Of a DNA stretch of 64,000 nt, positions 15,899 to 25,470 are shown one piece after another. The stretch's first letter is position 1. Each line of letters begins with the position of its first letter. This stretch comes from Aurantiacibacter suaedae (GTDB taxonomy: Bacteria; Pseudomonadota; Alphaproteobacteria; Sphingomonadales; Sphingomonadaceae), in NCBI RefSeq assembly GCF_005434915.1, contig NZ_SKCG01000002.1, positions 620,948 through 684,947 of the forward strand. Direction: 5' to 3'. Made by a program: the position numbers and the translations under genes. The notes under the pieces were generated by a model, which made no database searches, was not told the DNA's origin, and saw only the letters and a program-made list of their open reading frames with translations.

Positions 15899-18800
15899 TC
15901 AAGACTTTGCGGCGGGCGGGGACCGATCCTGATCGAGCAGCAGATTGCGCGCCTGGCCCGCCACCTGCGCCAGGACCGCCGGACGGACCGGCTGAACCGC
16001 TTGCGCGCGCGCGATGGTCTGGCGGAACTGGCCGATCTGGTCCTCGTTCTGTTCGGCCCAATGTCGCACTGCGCCTTCCGGATCTTCGGCAAAGCCCGGT
16101 GTGATCGTCGACAGCCGGCCGAGGAAGTCGCGGCGGATCTGCTGGAAGTCGCGCGCGAGGCCGGCCACCAGCAGCCGTTCCCACGGATCGGCAGGGTTCA
16201 TCACCGAGGCTTCGCCCTGCGCCCAGTCGATCCCGAGCGATGAGCCCGTGAGCGTGAAGGCACGAACAAGACCAAGCGGATCGATGCCCGACGAATTGGC
16301 AAGGCTGGCAATGCCAATGGCCCCGTCGAGCGCGAACAGCCGTGCGACCTTGCGCGCCAACGCGGGCGGAGCGTCGAGCGCCTCGAGATCGTCGGCAATC
16401 GCGTTGACATGGCCCGAAGCTTCCTCGCCGATCAGGGTATCGGCGTGTTCGGCCAGCTGGCTCACCAGATCGCCGAGGCGGGCGCGCAAATCGGCGGGGT
16501 TGGGCGCCCCGTTGGCCGCTCTGATCACATCGGCGATATGCGCGCGCAGAGCGCTCGCGGCCTGTTCGAACAGGCCGAGCCGCGCGGCTTCGGGCATGGC
16601 CGTGGCGTCAATTTCTTCCCACAGCGCTTCCATGTCGAACATCGCTGCGGCCGCCACGAAGGCACTGCCGACGATCGACAGGCCGACGCCTTCCTCTTCG
16701 GACAATTCGAACGGATGGATCAGGCCCATGCGGTTGACCATCCGGTTAGCCACCACCGTACCGACGATTTCGCGCCGCAGCTGGTGATCGAGCAGTTGCT
16801 GCGGGAATTTCTCCTGCAAGAGCTTAGGGAAATCGGCCAGCACGAGGGCATCGGCATCGTCGTCCTGCGCCAGCGGCGATTGTTCGACGGCATCCTGAAG
16901 CGCCATCTTCGTGCTCGACAGCAGCACGGCGAGTTCTGGCCGGGTAAGGCCGTGCCCATCGCTGCCACGCCGGGCCAGTTCCTCGTCGCTCGCGAGCCCT
17001 TCGGTCTCGCGGTCGAGTACGCCAATGTCTTCGAGTATCTCGATCAGCCGCACGTGCGCGGCCATCGAACGCGCGCCGCCGCTTTCGGCAATAGACAGGG
17101 CGAGGGCTTGCAGCCGATTATCCTCCAGCACCAGTTCGGCGACCTCCTCGGTCATCTCTTTGAGCAGCGCGTTGCGGTTTTCCTCTGTGAGGTCGCCCGC
17201 CTTGCGCGCGGCGCTGAGCGCGATCTTGATGTTGACCTCGTTGTCCGAACAATCGACGCCTGCCGAATTGTCGATGAAGTCGGTGTTGATGCGCCCGTCA
17301 TTCAGTCCGAAGGCGATGCGCCCTGCCTGAGTGATGCCGAGATTGGCACCTTCGCCGATCACCTTCACGCGCAGGTTCTCAGCATCGATGCGCAGACCGT
17401 CGTTGGCCGGATCGCCGACCTCGGCGTTGCTCTCCTCGGCCGCCTTCACATAGGTGCCGATGCCTCCGAACCACAGCAGGTCGTTGGGCGACTTGAGGAT
17501 CGCGCTCATCAGGCTTTCGGGATCGAGTTCCTCATCGGAAATGCCCAGCGCGGCGCGCGCCTCGGGCGTTAACTCGATGCGTTTCAGAGTGCGCGGGAAC
17601 ACGCCGCCGCCCTTGCTGATGAGGTCGCTGGCGTAGTCCTCCCAGCTCGAACGGGGCAGCTCGAACAGGCGCTTGCGCTCCGCCCAGCTTTGGGCCGGAT
17701 CGGGATCGGGGTCGATGAAGATGTGGCGGTGGTCGAAGGCGGCCACCAGCTTGATTGCCTTCGACAGCAGCATCCCGTTGCCGAACACGTCGCCCGACAT
17801 GTCGCCCACGCCGACCACGCGCACCGGTTCTTCCTGCACATCCACACCCATTTCGCGGAAGTGCCGCTGGACGGAAACCCATGCCCCGCGTGCGGTGATG
17901 CCCATGGCCTTGTGGTCATAACCGTTCGAGCCGCCGCTGGCGAAAGCGTCGCCGAGCCAGAAGTCGTGCTCGATGGCGATGGCATTGGCGGTGTCGGAGA
18001 AGGTCGCGGTGCCCTTGTCGGCGGCGACCACGAAATAGGGATCTTCGCCGTCGTGAATCACCACCCCTGCCGGGTGGACCACCTTGCCCTCGACCAGATT
18101 GTCGGTGAGCGAGAGCAGCGTGCGGATGAACAGCTTATAGCTTTCCTTGCCCTCGGCGAACCACGCATCGCGGTCGAGCGCGGGGTTGGGGAGCTGTTTT
18201 GGATAGAAGCCGCCCTTGGCCCCGGTCGGCACGATCACCGCGTTCTTGGTCTTCTGCGCCTTCATCAGGCCGAGCACCTCGGTGCGGAAGTCGTCGCGCC
18301 GGTCGGACCACCTGAGGCCGCCGCGCGCCACCGGGCCAGCGCGCAGGTGAATGCCCTCCACCCGGCGCGAATAGACGAAAATCTCGCGCCACGGCACGGG
18401 CTTGGGCAGGCCCGGAACGAGCGAGGAATCGAACTTGAACGCCAGTGCCTCGCGCCCCGCCGGAGCGAAAACGTTGGTGCGCAGGATCGCCTTGATCGTG
18501 TTCCAGTACAGCCGCAGCACACGGTCGTCGTTGATCGCCGAGACTTCGGCAAGGCCGGCGCGGATCGCATCCTCGGCCTTGTCCCTGGCCTCGGTCCGGC
18601 TGCTGTTGCAGGCTGGGTCGTGGGAGGCGGTAAACAGGTCGATCAGCCCGCGCGTGACGGCGGGTGCGCCAGCCAGCGCCTCGACCACTGTGTGGATCGT
18701 GAAGGCGATATTGGCTTGCCGCAGATAGCGGTAGAACGCGCGCAGCCATTCGGTGTCTTGCGCGTCGAGCCCTGCGCTGATGACGAGCCGGTTGAACACG

Positions 18801-20641
18801 TCGTTCTCTGCCGCGCCGTTGATGACGTGGCCGATCGCTTCCTCGATAATGGCCGCACGCTTGAGCAGGCTGGAGGGATCGACGCCCGGCTCCACCGCGA
18901 GGCCGAAATCGTGGATCGTGCCGCCATCCTCGACGGCCAGTTCGGTCGGCACTTCGGACAGTACGCGGAAGCCGAAGTTCTCCAGCGCCGGGACCGCGTC
19001 CGACAGCGGCATCGAGCCGGAATGCTGGTAGATCTTGAGCCGCAGCGGCCCGGCACAGTCCTCCGTGGCGCAATAGAGACGGACCCCGCGCTCGGGCGCG
19101 TTCTCGTCGTCAAGCGCGCGCAGCCGAATGATGTCCTGCGCCGCCTCGGCGGGGCCATAGCGTGTGCGATAGCCGGTCGGCAGGGCATTGGCATAGCGCA
19201 TGGCGAGCGAGGCAGCATGAGTTTGTTGATCGGTATCGCTCAGCGCATCTTCCACCGCGTCGAGCCAGCCGCGCAGCAAGGTCTGCACCGCGCGGTCGAG
19301 CGCTTCGGCGTCGGGCTTCTGCTCCTGCCCGCGGAAATCGAGCACATAGCGCAGCAAGGCGAGGTTGCCGCCTTCGACCATCAGGCTCCAGTCGAGCGTG
19401 CGGGCGCCGGTCTCGCTTTCGACCAGGCTCTGAATCTCTTTTCGCACCGAGGTCGAAAGCAGATCGCGCGGCAGCCACACGAAGGCGAACAGGTGGCGAC
19501 CCAGCGGCGCGGTGACCAGCGTAGCGCGCGGGCGCGGCCGTTCGCCCAGCGCAATCATCGCGGCGACCACGCGGACGAGATCGTCATCCGAAAAGCTGAT
19601 GACGAGGTCGTGCGGCAGCACGGTCAGCGCGTGGACGAGCCCCTTGTAATCGTGGCTCTGCGGGGAGAAATCGAGCCGCTCCATCAACGTCGCGAACTGG
19701 CGGCGCAGGACGGGCACCTTTTCGGGCGGGGAGGACAACGCGGCGCTGGTCCACAGGCCTGCATGAACCGACAGCGCGGCCACCCGGCCATCCTCGTAAA
19801 GCGGCACGATAAACAGGTCGAGCGGCACAGTGCGATGCACGCGCGAAAGGCGGTTGGCCTTGATCACCAGCGGGGCGCGGCCCGGGGCGCCATTTTCGCC
19901 ATCGAACCAGGCAAAGGCGCGCGAGAAGGTGCCGTCCGCCACAACCGGGTCGCCGGGGCGGCGGAAAATGCCGAGCGGGTTGTCGATCCCGCCATCGCGC
20001 TGGCGCACCAGGTGGCCAAGCTGGGTCATCATCCCGTCGCCCAGCCAGCGCAGCAAGGCCGCGCCTTCGCCATCGGGCACGAGGTCGGCATCCTGCTGGA
20101 TGCGCGCCTGCATCGCGGGCCAGTCGGCCACGGCAGCGCGCACGTCGAGGATCGCGGTTTCGAGCGCCTCTTCCAGCGCCTTGCGTTCGCGCGCATCGAC
20201 CCGCGCGGTTTCGATATAGATCCACGATTCGCGTTTCTCGCCGGTGCCCGCGCCCTCGGGCACGTCGACCAGCGATCCGCTCTCGCGGCGCACGGGCAGG
20301 ATCGGGTGGATCAGCAGGTCGATCGGCATGTTGCGCGCCGACATGGCGGCAGCAATCGAATCGACGAGGAAGGGCACGTCCTTGTTGACCACCGCGATGC
20401 GCAGGAAGCGGCGCTCCCCGGCCTCGCTGCTCATGCGGATGGCGGGCTTGCCGTCCTCGCGCTGGCGGGCCGTGGTGAGCACGAAGGCTGCGGCCTCGTC
20501 GAGCGCTTCGCCTTCCAGGCCAGCCTCACCGGGAAGGAAGCTGCCGGTAATGCGGCGCTTGAGCACTTCGGCAAAGGCGCGTTCCTGCTCGGTCAGGTCG
20601 CTGGCGGCGGAGCTTGTGCGGGAAGGCTTGGTGGTGGCCAT
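15899..20641 (-). CDS. gdhB: NAD-dependent glutamate dehydrogenase, large 180-kDa class
   Basis: A protein of about 1580 residues, matching the L_180 class of GDH that converts glutamate plus NAD+ to 2-oxoglutarate, ammonia and NADH. The N-terminal half holds regulatory ACT-like domains. The catalytic core lies between about residues 720 and 1220, with the substrate region RWSDRRDDFRTEV, the Lys-containing PTGAKGGFY and the nucleotide-binding GVGDMSGDVFGNGML. The C-terminal helical region ends near SPPAAKS. Start ATG 20641 follows an AAGGAGA site at proper spacing; a reading 11 residues longer lacks one. The symbol follows usage in Pseudomonas and other proteobacteria. It appears monocistronic, 32 bp convergent to the flavoprotein. 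Confidence 0.95.
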   Translation of the reverse strand: MATTKPSRTSSAASDLTEQERAFAEVLKRRITGSFLPGEAGLEGEALDEAAAFVLTTARQREDGKPAIRMSSEAGERRFLRIAVVNKDVPFLVDSIAAAMSARNMPIDLLIHPILPVRRESGSLVDVPEGAGTGEKRESWIYIETARVDARERKALEEALETAILDVRAAVADWPAMQARIQQDADLVPDGEGAALLRWLGDGMMTQLGHLVRQRDGGIDNPLGIFRRPGDPVVADGTFSRAFAWFDGENGAPGRAPLVIKANRLSRVHRTVPLDLFIVPLYEDGRVAALSVHAGLWTSAALSSPPEKVPVLRRQFATLMERLDFSPQSHDYKGLVHALTVLPHDLVISFSDDDLVRVVAAMIALGERPRPRATLVTAPLGRHLFAFVWLPRDLLSTSVRKEIQSLVESETGARTLDWSLMVEGGNLALLRYVLDFRGQEQKPDAEALDRAVQTLLRGWLDAVEDALSDTDQQTHAASLAMRYANALPTGYRTRYGPAEAAQDIIRLRALDDENAPERGVRLYCATEDCAGPLRLKIYQHSGSMPLSDAVPALENFGFRVLSEVPTELAVEDGGTIHDFGLAVEPGVDPSSLLKRAAIIEEAIGHVINGAAENDVFNRLVISAGLDAQDTEWLRAFYRYLRQANIAFTIHTVVEALAGAPAVTRGLIDLFTASHDPACNSSRTEARDKAEDAIRAGLAEVSAINDDRVLRLYWNTIKAILRTNVFAPAGREALAFKFDSSLVPGLPKPVPWREIFVYSRRVEGIHLRAGPVARGGLRWSDRRDDFRTEVLGLMKAQKTKNAVIVPTGAKGGFYPKQLPNPALDRDAWFAEGKESYKLFIRTLLSLTDNLVEGKVVHPAGVVIHDGEDPYFVVAADKGTATFSDTANAIAIEHDFWLGDAFASGGSNGYDHKAMGITARGAWVSVQRHFREMGVDVQEEPVRVVGVGDMSGDVFGNGMLLSKAIKLVAAFDHRHIFIDPDPDPAQSWAERKRLFELPRSSWEDYASDLISKGGGVFPRTLKRIELTPEARAALGISDEELDPESLMSAILKSPNDLLWFGGIGTYVKAAEESNAEVGDPANDGLRIDAENLRVKVIGEGANLGITQAGRIAFGLNDGRINTDFIDNSAGVDCSDNEVNIKIALSAARKAGDLTEENRNALLKEMTEEVAELVLEDNRLQALALSIAESGGARSMAAHVRLIEILEDIGVLDRETEGLASDEELARRGSDGHGLTRPELAVLLSSTKMALQDAVEQSPLAQDDDADALVLADFPKLLQEKFPQQLLDHQLRREIVGTVVANRMVNRMGLIHPFELSEEEGVGLSIVGSAFVAAAAMFDMEALWEEIDATAMPEAARLGLFEQAASALRAHIADVIRAANGAPNPADLRARLGDLVSQLAEHADTLIGEEASGHVNAIADDLEALDAPPALARKVARLFALDGAIGIASLANSSGIDPLGLVRAFTLTGSSLGIDWAQGEASVMNPADPWERLLVAGLARDFQQIRRDFLGRLSTITPGFAEDPEGAVRHWAEQNEDQIGQFRQTIARAQAVQPVRPAVLAQVAGQARNLLLDQDRSPPAAKS

Positions 20642-20687
20642 TGGGGGTAGTCTCCTTGCGCCGGAGCGCAGCATTGGTGCCTTGAGG

Positions 20688-21671
20688 TCAGGCGGCGATG
20701 CGTTCCATCACCAGTTCGAGCGAGTGGCGGCGGGCCGCCGGGTCGTAAGTCGCGCCGGAGAAGACGATCTCGTCGGCCTTGGTGCGGTCGATGAAGCGCT
20801 CGATCTTATCGGCCACGGTGCGTGGGGAGCCCACGGCGGCGGCGGTCGAGAGGCTTTCGAGCATCGCCTGAGCCTGCATCGGCAGAGTTGCGCGATATTC
20901 CGGGATCGGCGGCGGCAGGCGGCCCGGATCGCCGCTGCGCAGGCGCACGAAGGCCTGTTCGTGGCTACTCGCCAGCGTTTCAGCCTCGTGATCGGTCTCG
21001 GCCGCGATCATCGTCATGGCAGCCATGACATGCGGCTTGTCGAGATACTCCGAGGGGCGGAACTGGCTGCGGTAAGCCTCCAGCGCGGCATCGAGGTGCG
21101 CGGGCGCAAAATGGCTGGCGAAGGCATAGGGCATACCCAATTGCGCGGCGAGCTGCGCGCCGAACAGGCTCGAGCCCAGCATCCACATCTCCACCTTCGC
21201 GCCGAGGCCGGGGGTGGCCTTGATCGGCAGGTCGACATCGCCGGTAAGCAGCGCGCGCAGTTCCACCACATCCTGCGGGAAATATTCCGCCGCGCGGTGC
21301 AGATCCTTGCGCAGCGCCTGGCCGAGCACTTGCCCCGCACCGGGCGCACGGCCCAGACCGAGGTCGATCCGCCCCGGAAACAGCGCGTCGAGCGTGCCGA
21401 ACTGCTCGGCGATCACGAAAGGGTTGTGGTTGGGCAGCATCACCCCGCCAGAGCCGATGCGAATCGTACTTGTCGCATGGCCGATATGCGAGAGCACTAC
21501 CGAAGTGGCACCCCCGGCGATACCGGGCGAGCCATGGTGCTCGGCCACCCAGAAACGCTTGTAGCCGTTCGCCTCGGCGGTCTGCGCCAGTTCGGCGGCA
21601 TCGGCGAGTGCTTGCGAAACATCGCTGCCCTCGCGCACAGTAACAAGATCGAGAACGGAAAAAGCGGTCAT
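20688..21671 (-). CDS. LLM-class flavin-dependent oxidoreductase (luciferase-like)
   Basis: A 327-residue bacterial-luciferase-fold protein. It shows the family segments GYKRFWVAEHHG, IRIGSGGVMLPNHNP and FPGRIDLGLGRAPG, and the C-terminal GSPRTVADKIERF. It belongs to the MsnO8/LuxA-like subgroup that uses FMN from a partner reductase or bound F420/FMN. The substrate is unknown. It overlaps the upstream hydrolase gene by 4 bp (ATGA), so the two are translationally coupled. Confidence 0.88.
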   Translation of the reverse strand: MTAFSVLDLVTVREGSDVSQALADAAELAQTAEANGYKRFWVAEHHGSPGIAGGATSVVLSHIGHATSTIRIGSGGVMLPNHNPFVIAEQFGTLDALFPGRIDLGLGRAPGAGQVLGQALRKDLHRAAEYFPQDVVELRALLTGDVDLPIKATPGLGAKVEMWMLGSSLFGAQLAAQLGMPYAFASHFAPAHLDAALEAYRSQFRPSEYLDKPHVMAAMTMIAAETDHEAETLASSHEQAFVRLRSGDPGRLPPPIPEYRATLPMQAQAMLESLSTAAAVGSPRTVADKIERFIDRTKADEIVFSGATYDPAARRHSLELVMERIAA

Positions 21672-22408
21672 AGCAGGCTCTCCAGCGTGCGTTGCAGCAA
21701 GGTTATGTCCTGCGGGCGCGACAGGCGATGATCGCCGCCTTTCACCAGCACGCCTTGCACATCGTCTGAAGCGAGCGCGCGCATCAGCAGCACGGAAATG
21801 TCGGACGGCACCTCGTCATCCTCCTGCCCGTGGAGCAGACGCACCGGGCAGGTGAGCGGAACCTCGCGGATCAGCATCCGCTGCAGCTGCGCATCCTGCC
21901 AGAAGCCGGGATGGGTGGGGGTGGGCACGGGGCCGTAGGGATTATCTTCGAACACCGTCTGACCAGCGGCCAGAGCGGCCTTCTGTTCCCGATCATAGCC
22001 CCAGGAGGTGAAGTCGGGCGCGGGTGCGATGCCGATCATCGCATGCAGGCGATCTCCCAGCGCCATGCCGACCAGCAGCATCAGCCAGCCGCCCATCGAC
22101 GAGCCGACGAGCAGCACCGGACCTTCCACGCGTGCATCGATGAGTGCGAGCACCTCGTCTTTCCAGCGTGTCAGCGTGCCTTCGCCGAAGGTGCCCTCGC
22201 TGCGTCCGCAGCCCGAATAGTCGAGCAAGAGGCAGGCGCGGCCTTCACTGGCGGCCCAGTCAAAGATGGCGGTGGCCTTGGAGCCGTCCATATCGGACAT
22301 GTAGCCGGGCAGGAAAACGGTGGTCGGGCCGGTCCCCGCTACATGGCGAAAAGCGATCTTGCGCCCGTCGACTAGGTGAAAGTCGCAGCGTTGTTCGGCC
22401 AGTTCCAT
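21668..22408 (-). CDS. Alpha/beta hydrolase (carboxylesterase-like)
   Basis: A 246-residue alpha/beta-hydrolase. The nucleophile elbow GSSMGG places Ser104, the oxyanion region is FLPGYMSDMDGSKA, the acid is in LLHGQEDDEVP and the His in KGGDHRLSRPQD. The short size and the DYSGCGRSEG segment match small soluble esterases of the palmitoyl-protein-thioesterase ABHD10 type found in alphaproteobacteria. It is first in a two-gene operon with the LLM flavoprotein. It is divergent from thrS. Confidence 0.85.
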   Translation of the reverse strand: MELAEQRCDFHLVDGRKIAFRHVAGTGPTTVFLPGYMSDMDGSKATAIFDWAASEGRACLLLDYSGCGRSEGTFGEGTLTRWKDEVLALIDARVEGPVLLVGSSMGGWLMLLVGMALGDRLHAMIGIAPAPDFTSWGYDREQKAALAAGQTVFEDNPYGPVPTPTHPGFWQDAQLQRMLIREVPLTCPVRLLHGQEDDEVPSDISVLLMRALASDDVQGVLVKGGDHRLSRPQDITLLQRTLESLL

Positions 22409-22512
22409 TCGGCAATCCTCTCCATTGGCGCCGCTAGCTACGCGCTAAAACCTTTCAGCGCGCCGCGCCTTGTGCCATGGCGCGCGCAGGCAATCGACAG
22501 ATATCTGGTATC

Positions 22513-24495
22513 ATGAGCAATCACTTCAAGATTTCCCTTCCCGATGGTTCCGTTCGCGAGATGGCGCCGGGCTCGACTCCGGCCGATGTGGCGGCGGACA
22601 TCGGGCCGGGCCTGGCCAAGGCGGCGCTGGCCGCGCGCGTGAATGGCGAGCTGCGCGACCTCACCCGCCCTTTCGAAGGCGACGCCGAGCTGGCGCTGGT
22701 CACCAGCCGCGACGAGGAAGAGGCGCTTGAGCTGGCGCGGCATGACTACGCCCACGTGCTGGCAGAGGCGGTGCAGGCGCTGTGGCCGGGCACTCAGATC
22801 ACCTTCGGCCCCGCCACCGACGACGGCTTTTATTACGACGTGAAGGCGCCCGACAGCCGCGCCCCGTTCTCGATGGACGACCTTCCGGCCATCGAGGAAA
22901 AGATGCGCGAGATCATCCGTGCCAACAAGCCGCTTACGCGCGAGGTCTGGAGCCGCCAGCAGCTGATCGACAAGTGGCAGGCCGATGGCGAGACCTTCAA
23001 GGCCGAATGGGCGAACGAACTGCCCGAGGGCGAGGAGCTGACCGTCTACAAGAGTGGCGAGGACTGGCTCGACATGTGCCGTGGGCCCCATCTGCCGTCG
23101 ACGGGCAAGCTCGACCCCGACGCCTTCAAACTGATGCGCGTTGCGGGTGCCTACTGGCGCGGCGACCAGAAGAACGCGCAGCTCACGCGCATTTATGGCA
23201 CCGGCTGGCTGACCAAGAAGCAATTGAACGCCCACCTCACGCGGCTGGAAGAGGCCGCCAAGCGCGACCACCGCAAGCTGGGCCGTGAGATGGACCTGTT
23301 CCACCTGCAGGAAGAGGCGCACGGCTCGGTGTTTTGGCACCCCAAGGGCTATCGCATCTGGCGCGAGCTGGAGAGCTATATGCGCCGCAAGATGGACGGC
23401 GCGGGCTATCGCGAGATCAAGACCCCGCAGGTGATGGACGCCCGCCAGTGGGAGCAATCGGGCCACTGGGGCAAGTATCGCGAAAACATGTTCGTGATCC
23501 CCGACGAGGTGCCCAACACCGAAGAAGACGGCCCCGTCATCTCGGGCGAAGCCGACTGGATGGCGCTCAAGCCGATGAACTGCCCGGCGCATGTGCTGGT
23601 GTTCAAACAGGGCATCACCTCCTACCGCGACCTGCCGATCCGGCTGGGCGAAATGGGCTGCTGCCATCGCAACGAGCCGCACGGCGCGCTTCACGGACTG
23701 ATGCGCGTGCGCCAGTTCACGCAGGACGACGCGCACATCTTCTGCACCGAAAGCCAGGTGGTGGAAGAAGTGCAGGCCTTCATCGCGCTGGCCGATGAGG
23801 TCTATCGCGATTTCGGCTTCACCTATGACATCAAGCTGGCGCTGCGGCCCGAGCAGCGGTTCGGCTCTGATGCCGACTGGGACAAGGCCGAGCAGGAACT
23901 GCGCGACGCGCTGAGCGCCAATGGCCTTGAATGGGAAGAACTGCCCGGCGAGGGCGCGTTCTATGCGCCCAAGCTCGAATGGCACCTGACCGATGCGATC
24001 GGCCGCACTTGGCAGGTCGGCACGATCCAGTCCGACCGCGTCCTGCCCGAGCGGCTGGATGCAAGCTATATCGGCGAGGACGGCGGGCGGCATCGCCCGG
24101 TCATGCTCCACCGCGCCATCTTCGGCAGCTATGAGCGCTTTATCGGCATCCTGATCGAGCACTTTGCGGGTCGCCTGCCGGCATGGCTCGCGCCGGTGCA
24201 GGCGGTGGTGGCAACGATTGTTTCCGACGCCGATCCTTATGGCGAAGAGGTGATGGCTAAGCTCAAGGCGGCGGGCATCCGCTGCGAGAGCGACTATCGC
24301 AACGAGAAGATCAACTACAAGGTGCGCGAGCACAGCCTCGCCAAGGTGCCCTATCTGCTCGTGCTCGGCATGCGCGAAGCGGAGGAGGGCAAGGTGGCGC
24401 TGCGCATCCTCGGCGAGAAGGACCAGCAGGTGCTTTCGCTCGACGAGGCTGTGGCGCTGATTGCGGGTGCGGCCAGCCCGCCGGACCTGACTTGA
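22513..24495 (+). CDS. thrS: Threonyl-tRNA synthetase
   Basis: A 660-residue class II synthetase with the N-terminal TGS domain (about 1-62), the editing domain with the HxxxH-type [10 protein letters not shown] near residue 77, the catalytic core (motif 2 [21 protein letters not shown], zinc ligands in MNCPAH and DDAHIFC) and the C-terminal anticodon-binding domain ending [10 protein letters not shown]. It ligates threonine to tRNA-Thr. Start ATG 22513 (MSNHFK) fits family length; the frame is open 36 bases upstream but lacks support there. The upstream gap of about 100 bp holds a small GCGCT...AGCGC hairpin (22442-22461) of unknown role. Confidence 0.97.
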   Translation: MSNHFKISLPDGSVREMAPGSTPADVAADIGPGLAKAALAARVNGELRDLTRPFEGDAELALVTSRDEEEALELARHDYAHVLAEAVQALWPGTQITFGPATDDGFYYDVKAPDSRAPFSMDDLPAIEEKMREIIRANKPLTREVWSRQQLIDKWQADGETFKAEWANELPEGEELTVYKSGEDWLDMCRGPHLPSTGKLDPDAFKLMRVAGAYWRGDQKNAQLTRIYGTGWLTKKQLNAHLTRLEEAAKRDHRKLGREMDLFHLQEEAHGSVFWHPKGYRIWRELESYMRRKMDGAGYREIKTPQVMDARQWEQSGHWGKYRENMFVIPDEVPNTEEDGPVISGEADWMALKPMNCPAHVLVFKQGITSYRDLPIRLGEMGCCHRNEPHGALHGLMRVRQFTQDDAHIFCTESQVVEEVQAFIALADEVYRDFGFTYDIKLALRPEQRFGSDADWDKAEQELRDALSANGLEWEELPGEGAFYAPKLEWHLTDAIGRTWQVGTIQSDRVLPERLDASYIGEDGGRHRPVMLHRAIFGSYERFIGILIEHFAGRLPAWLAPVQAVVATIVSDADPYGEEVMAKLKAAGIRCESDYRNEKINYKVREHSLAKVPYLLVLGMREAEEGKVALRILGEKDQQVLSLDEAVALIAGAASPPDLT

Positions 24496-24537
24496 TCGGT
24501 AGCGCGAGCGCCGCGCGCGCTGGGCTTGCGGGCTAGC

Positions 24538-25287
24538 ATGGGCACCGATCTGATCGCCGGTTTCAGCGCGCTGCAGATCGCCGTGGCGGTGGCGGCGACG
24601 CTGGGGGCGGCTTTCATCCGCGGGCTGACGGGCTTTGGCTTCGGCATTCTGCTGGTGCCGATCCTCGCGCTTGCGCTCACGCCGGTAGAGGCGGTGCTGG
24701 CGCTGAACATCATGGCCGGACTGCTCGCCTTGAGCGAGATCCGGTTTGTCCTGCGCGAAGCGGAACGGTCGGCACTTACGATCAGCGTGCTGGTGCTGCT
24801 GACGACCTTGCCCGGGCTGGCTCTGCTCGGTGCACTGCCGCCTGCGCTCGCCCGGCTGCTGATTGCGTTGGTGGCGCTGTCGGCCTTCTTCGCCGTGCTG
24901 CTGCCGCGCCGGGGAGCCGATCAGCCGGGGCACCTTGCCACGGGCCTTACCGGCGTGGCGGCGGGCATCCTGACAGGTTTTGCAGCCATGCCGGGGCCGC
25001 CGGTGGTGCCCTATTACGTCGGTCGCGATATACCGCGCCGCACGGCCAAGGCATCGATGGTGGGCGTGTTCGGCGTTGCCGCCATGACGGGTGTTGCTTC
25101 GGGCGCAACGCTGGGAGTGCTCGAATGGCGGATCGTGCTGCTGGGCCTGGCGCTGTTCCCGCTCGTCGTGTTCGGCAACTGGCTGGGCAGTCTCGCCTTC
25201 GGCAAGGTCAGCGACAAGCTATGGCGGATTGTCGTGGGCGTGGTGCTGGCAGCGGCCGCCGTAGCTGCACTTCTCAAGCTGCTTTAG
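24538..25287 (+). CDS. TauE/SafE family sulfite exporter-like membrane protein
   Basis: A 249-residue membrane protein with about eight hydrophobic segments arranged as two repeats. The repeats carry the family loops FIRGLTGFGFGILLVP near residue 30 and TGFAAMPGPPVVPYYV near 155. Relatives export sulfite, sulfoacetate or other organic anions. Start ATG 24538; a TTG four codons upstream is possible. It lies 42 bp after thrS on the same strand, but nothing shows a functional link. Confidence 0.85.
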   Translation: MGTDLIAGFSALQIAVAVAATLGAAFIRGLTGFGFGILLVPILALALTPVEAVLALNIMAGLLALSEIRFVLREAERSALTISVLVLLTTLPGLALLGALPPALARLLIALVALSAFFAVLLPRRGADQPGHLATGLTGVAAGILTGFAAMPGPPVVPYYVGRDIPRRTAKASMVGVFGVAAMTGVASGATLGVLEWRIVLLGLALFPLVVFGNWLGSLAFGKVSDKLWRIVVGVVLAAAAVAALLKLL

Positions 25288-25298
25288 AAAAGCACGCG

Positions 25299-25421
25299 TT
25301 AGAAGGGCAGGGCCTGCCCGGCGGCAATCAGCGCCAGCGCGCAGGCTGTCACGACGGCAAAGCGCAGCACTTCGGCAGGGTTAGCGACGATCTCGCGGGC
25401 ACGGGTGACAGAAGCACTCAT
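25299..25421 (-). CDS. Short predicted membrane microprotein (40 aa)
   Basis: A 41-codon reading frame encodes a soluble basic/acidic N-terminus (MSASVTRAREIVANPAEV) followed by one hydrophobic segment (residues 19-35, LRFAVVTACALALIAAG) and a short QALPF tail. It fits a small bitopic inner-membrane protein. No clear ribosome site is seen; the ATG is embedded in a 16-bp palindrome. I do not recognise a family. It is convergent with the TauE-like gene 11 bp away. The coding call rests on the clean membrane profile and the otherwise empty gap. Confidence 0.5.
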   Translation of the reverse strand: MSASVTRAREIVANPAEVLRFAVVTACALALIAAGQALPF

Positions 25422-25434
25422 ACTCGCGAGTATG
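25419..25434. promoter_or_regulatory. Perfect 16-bp palindrome over a microprotein start
   Basis: CATACTCG and CGAGTATG abut to form an uninterrupted 16-bp palindrome containing the ATG of the 40-residue protein on the minus strand. It lies in the divergent-type gap upstream of that gene. Its form suits a dimeric repressor site that would block transcription or initiation; the binding factor is unknown. Confidence 0.4.
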
Positions 25435-25470
25435 CGCGCTGTCCGGTAAACAAAGTGTTAAAGCGCCTGC

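Noticed and set aside
17690-20650. A 986-codon plus-strand open frame opposite the glutamate dehydrogenase gene
   Set aside because: It is a high-GC antisense shadow: low-complexity His/Arg/Ala-rich translation with no domain, while the minus strand encodes a complete recognised enzyme.
22438-24933. An 831-codon minus-strand open frame opposite thrS
   Set aside because: The translation is rich in Arg, Gln and His without domain pattern; thrS on the plus strand is intact.
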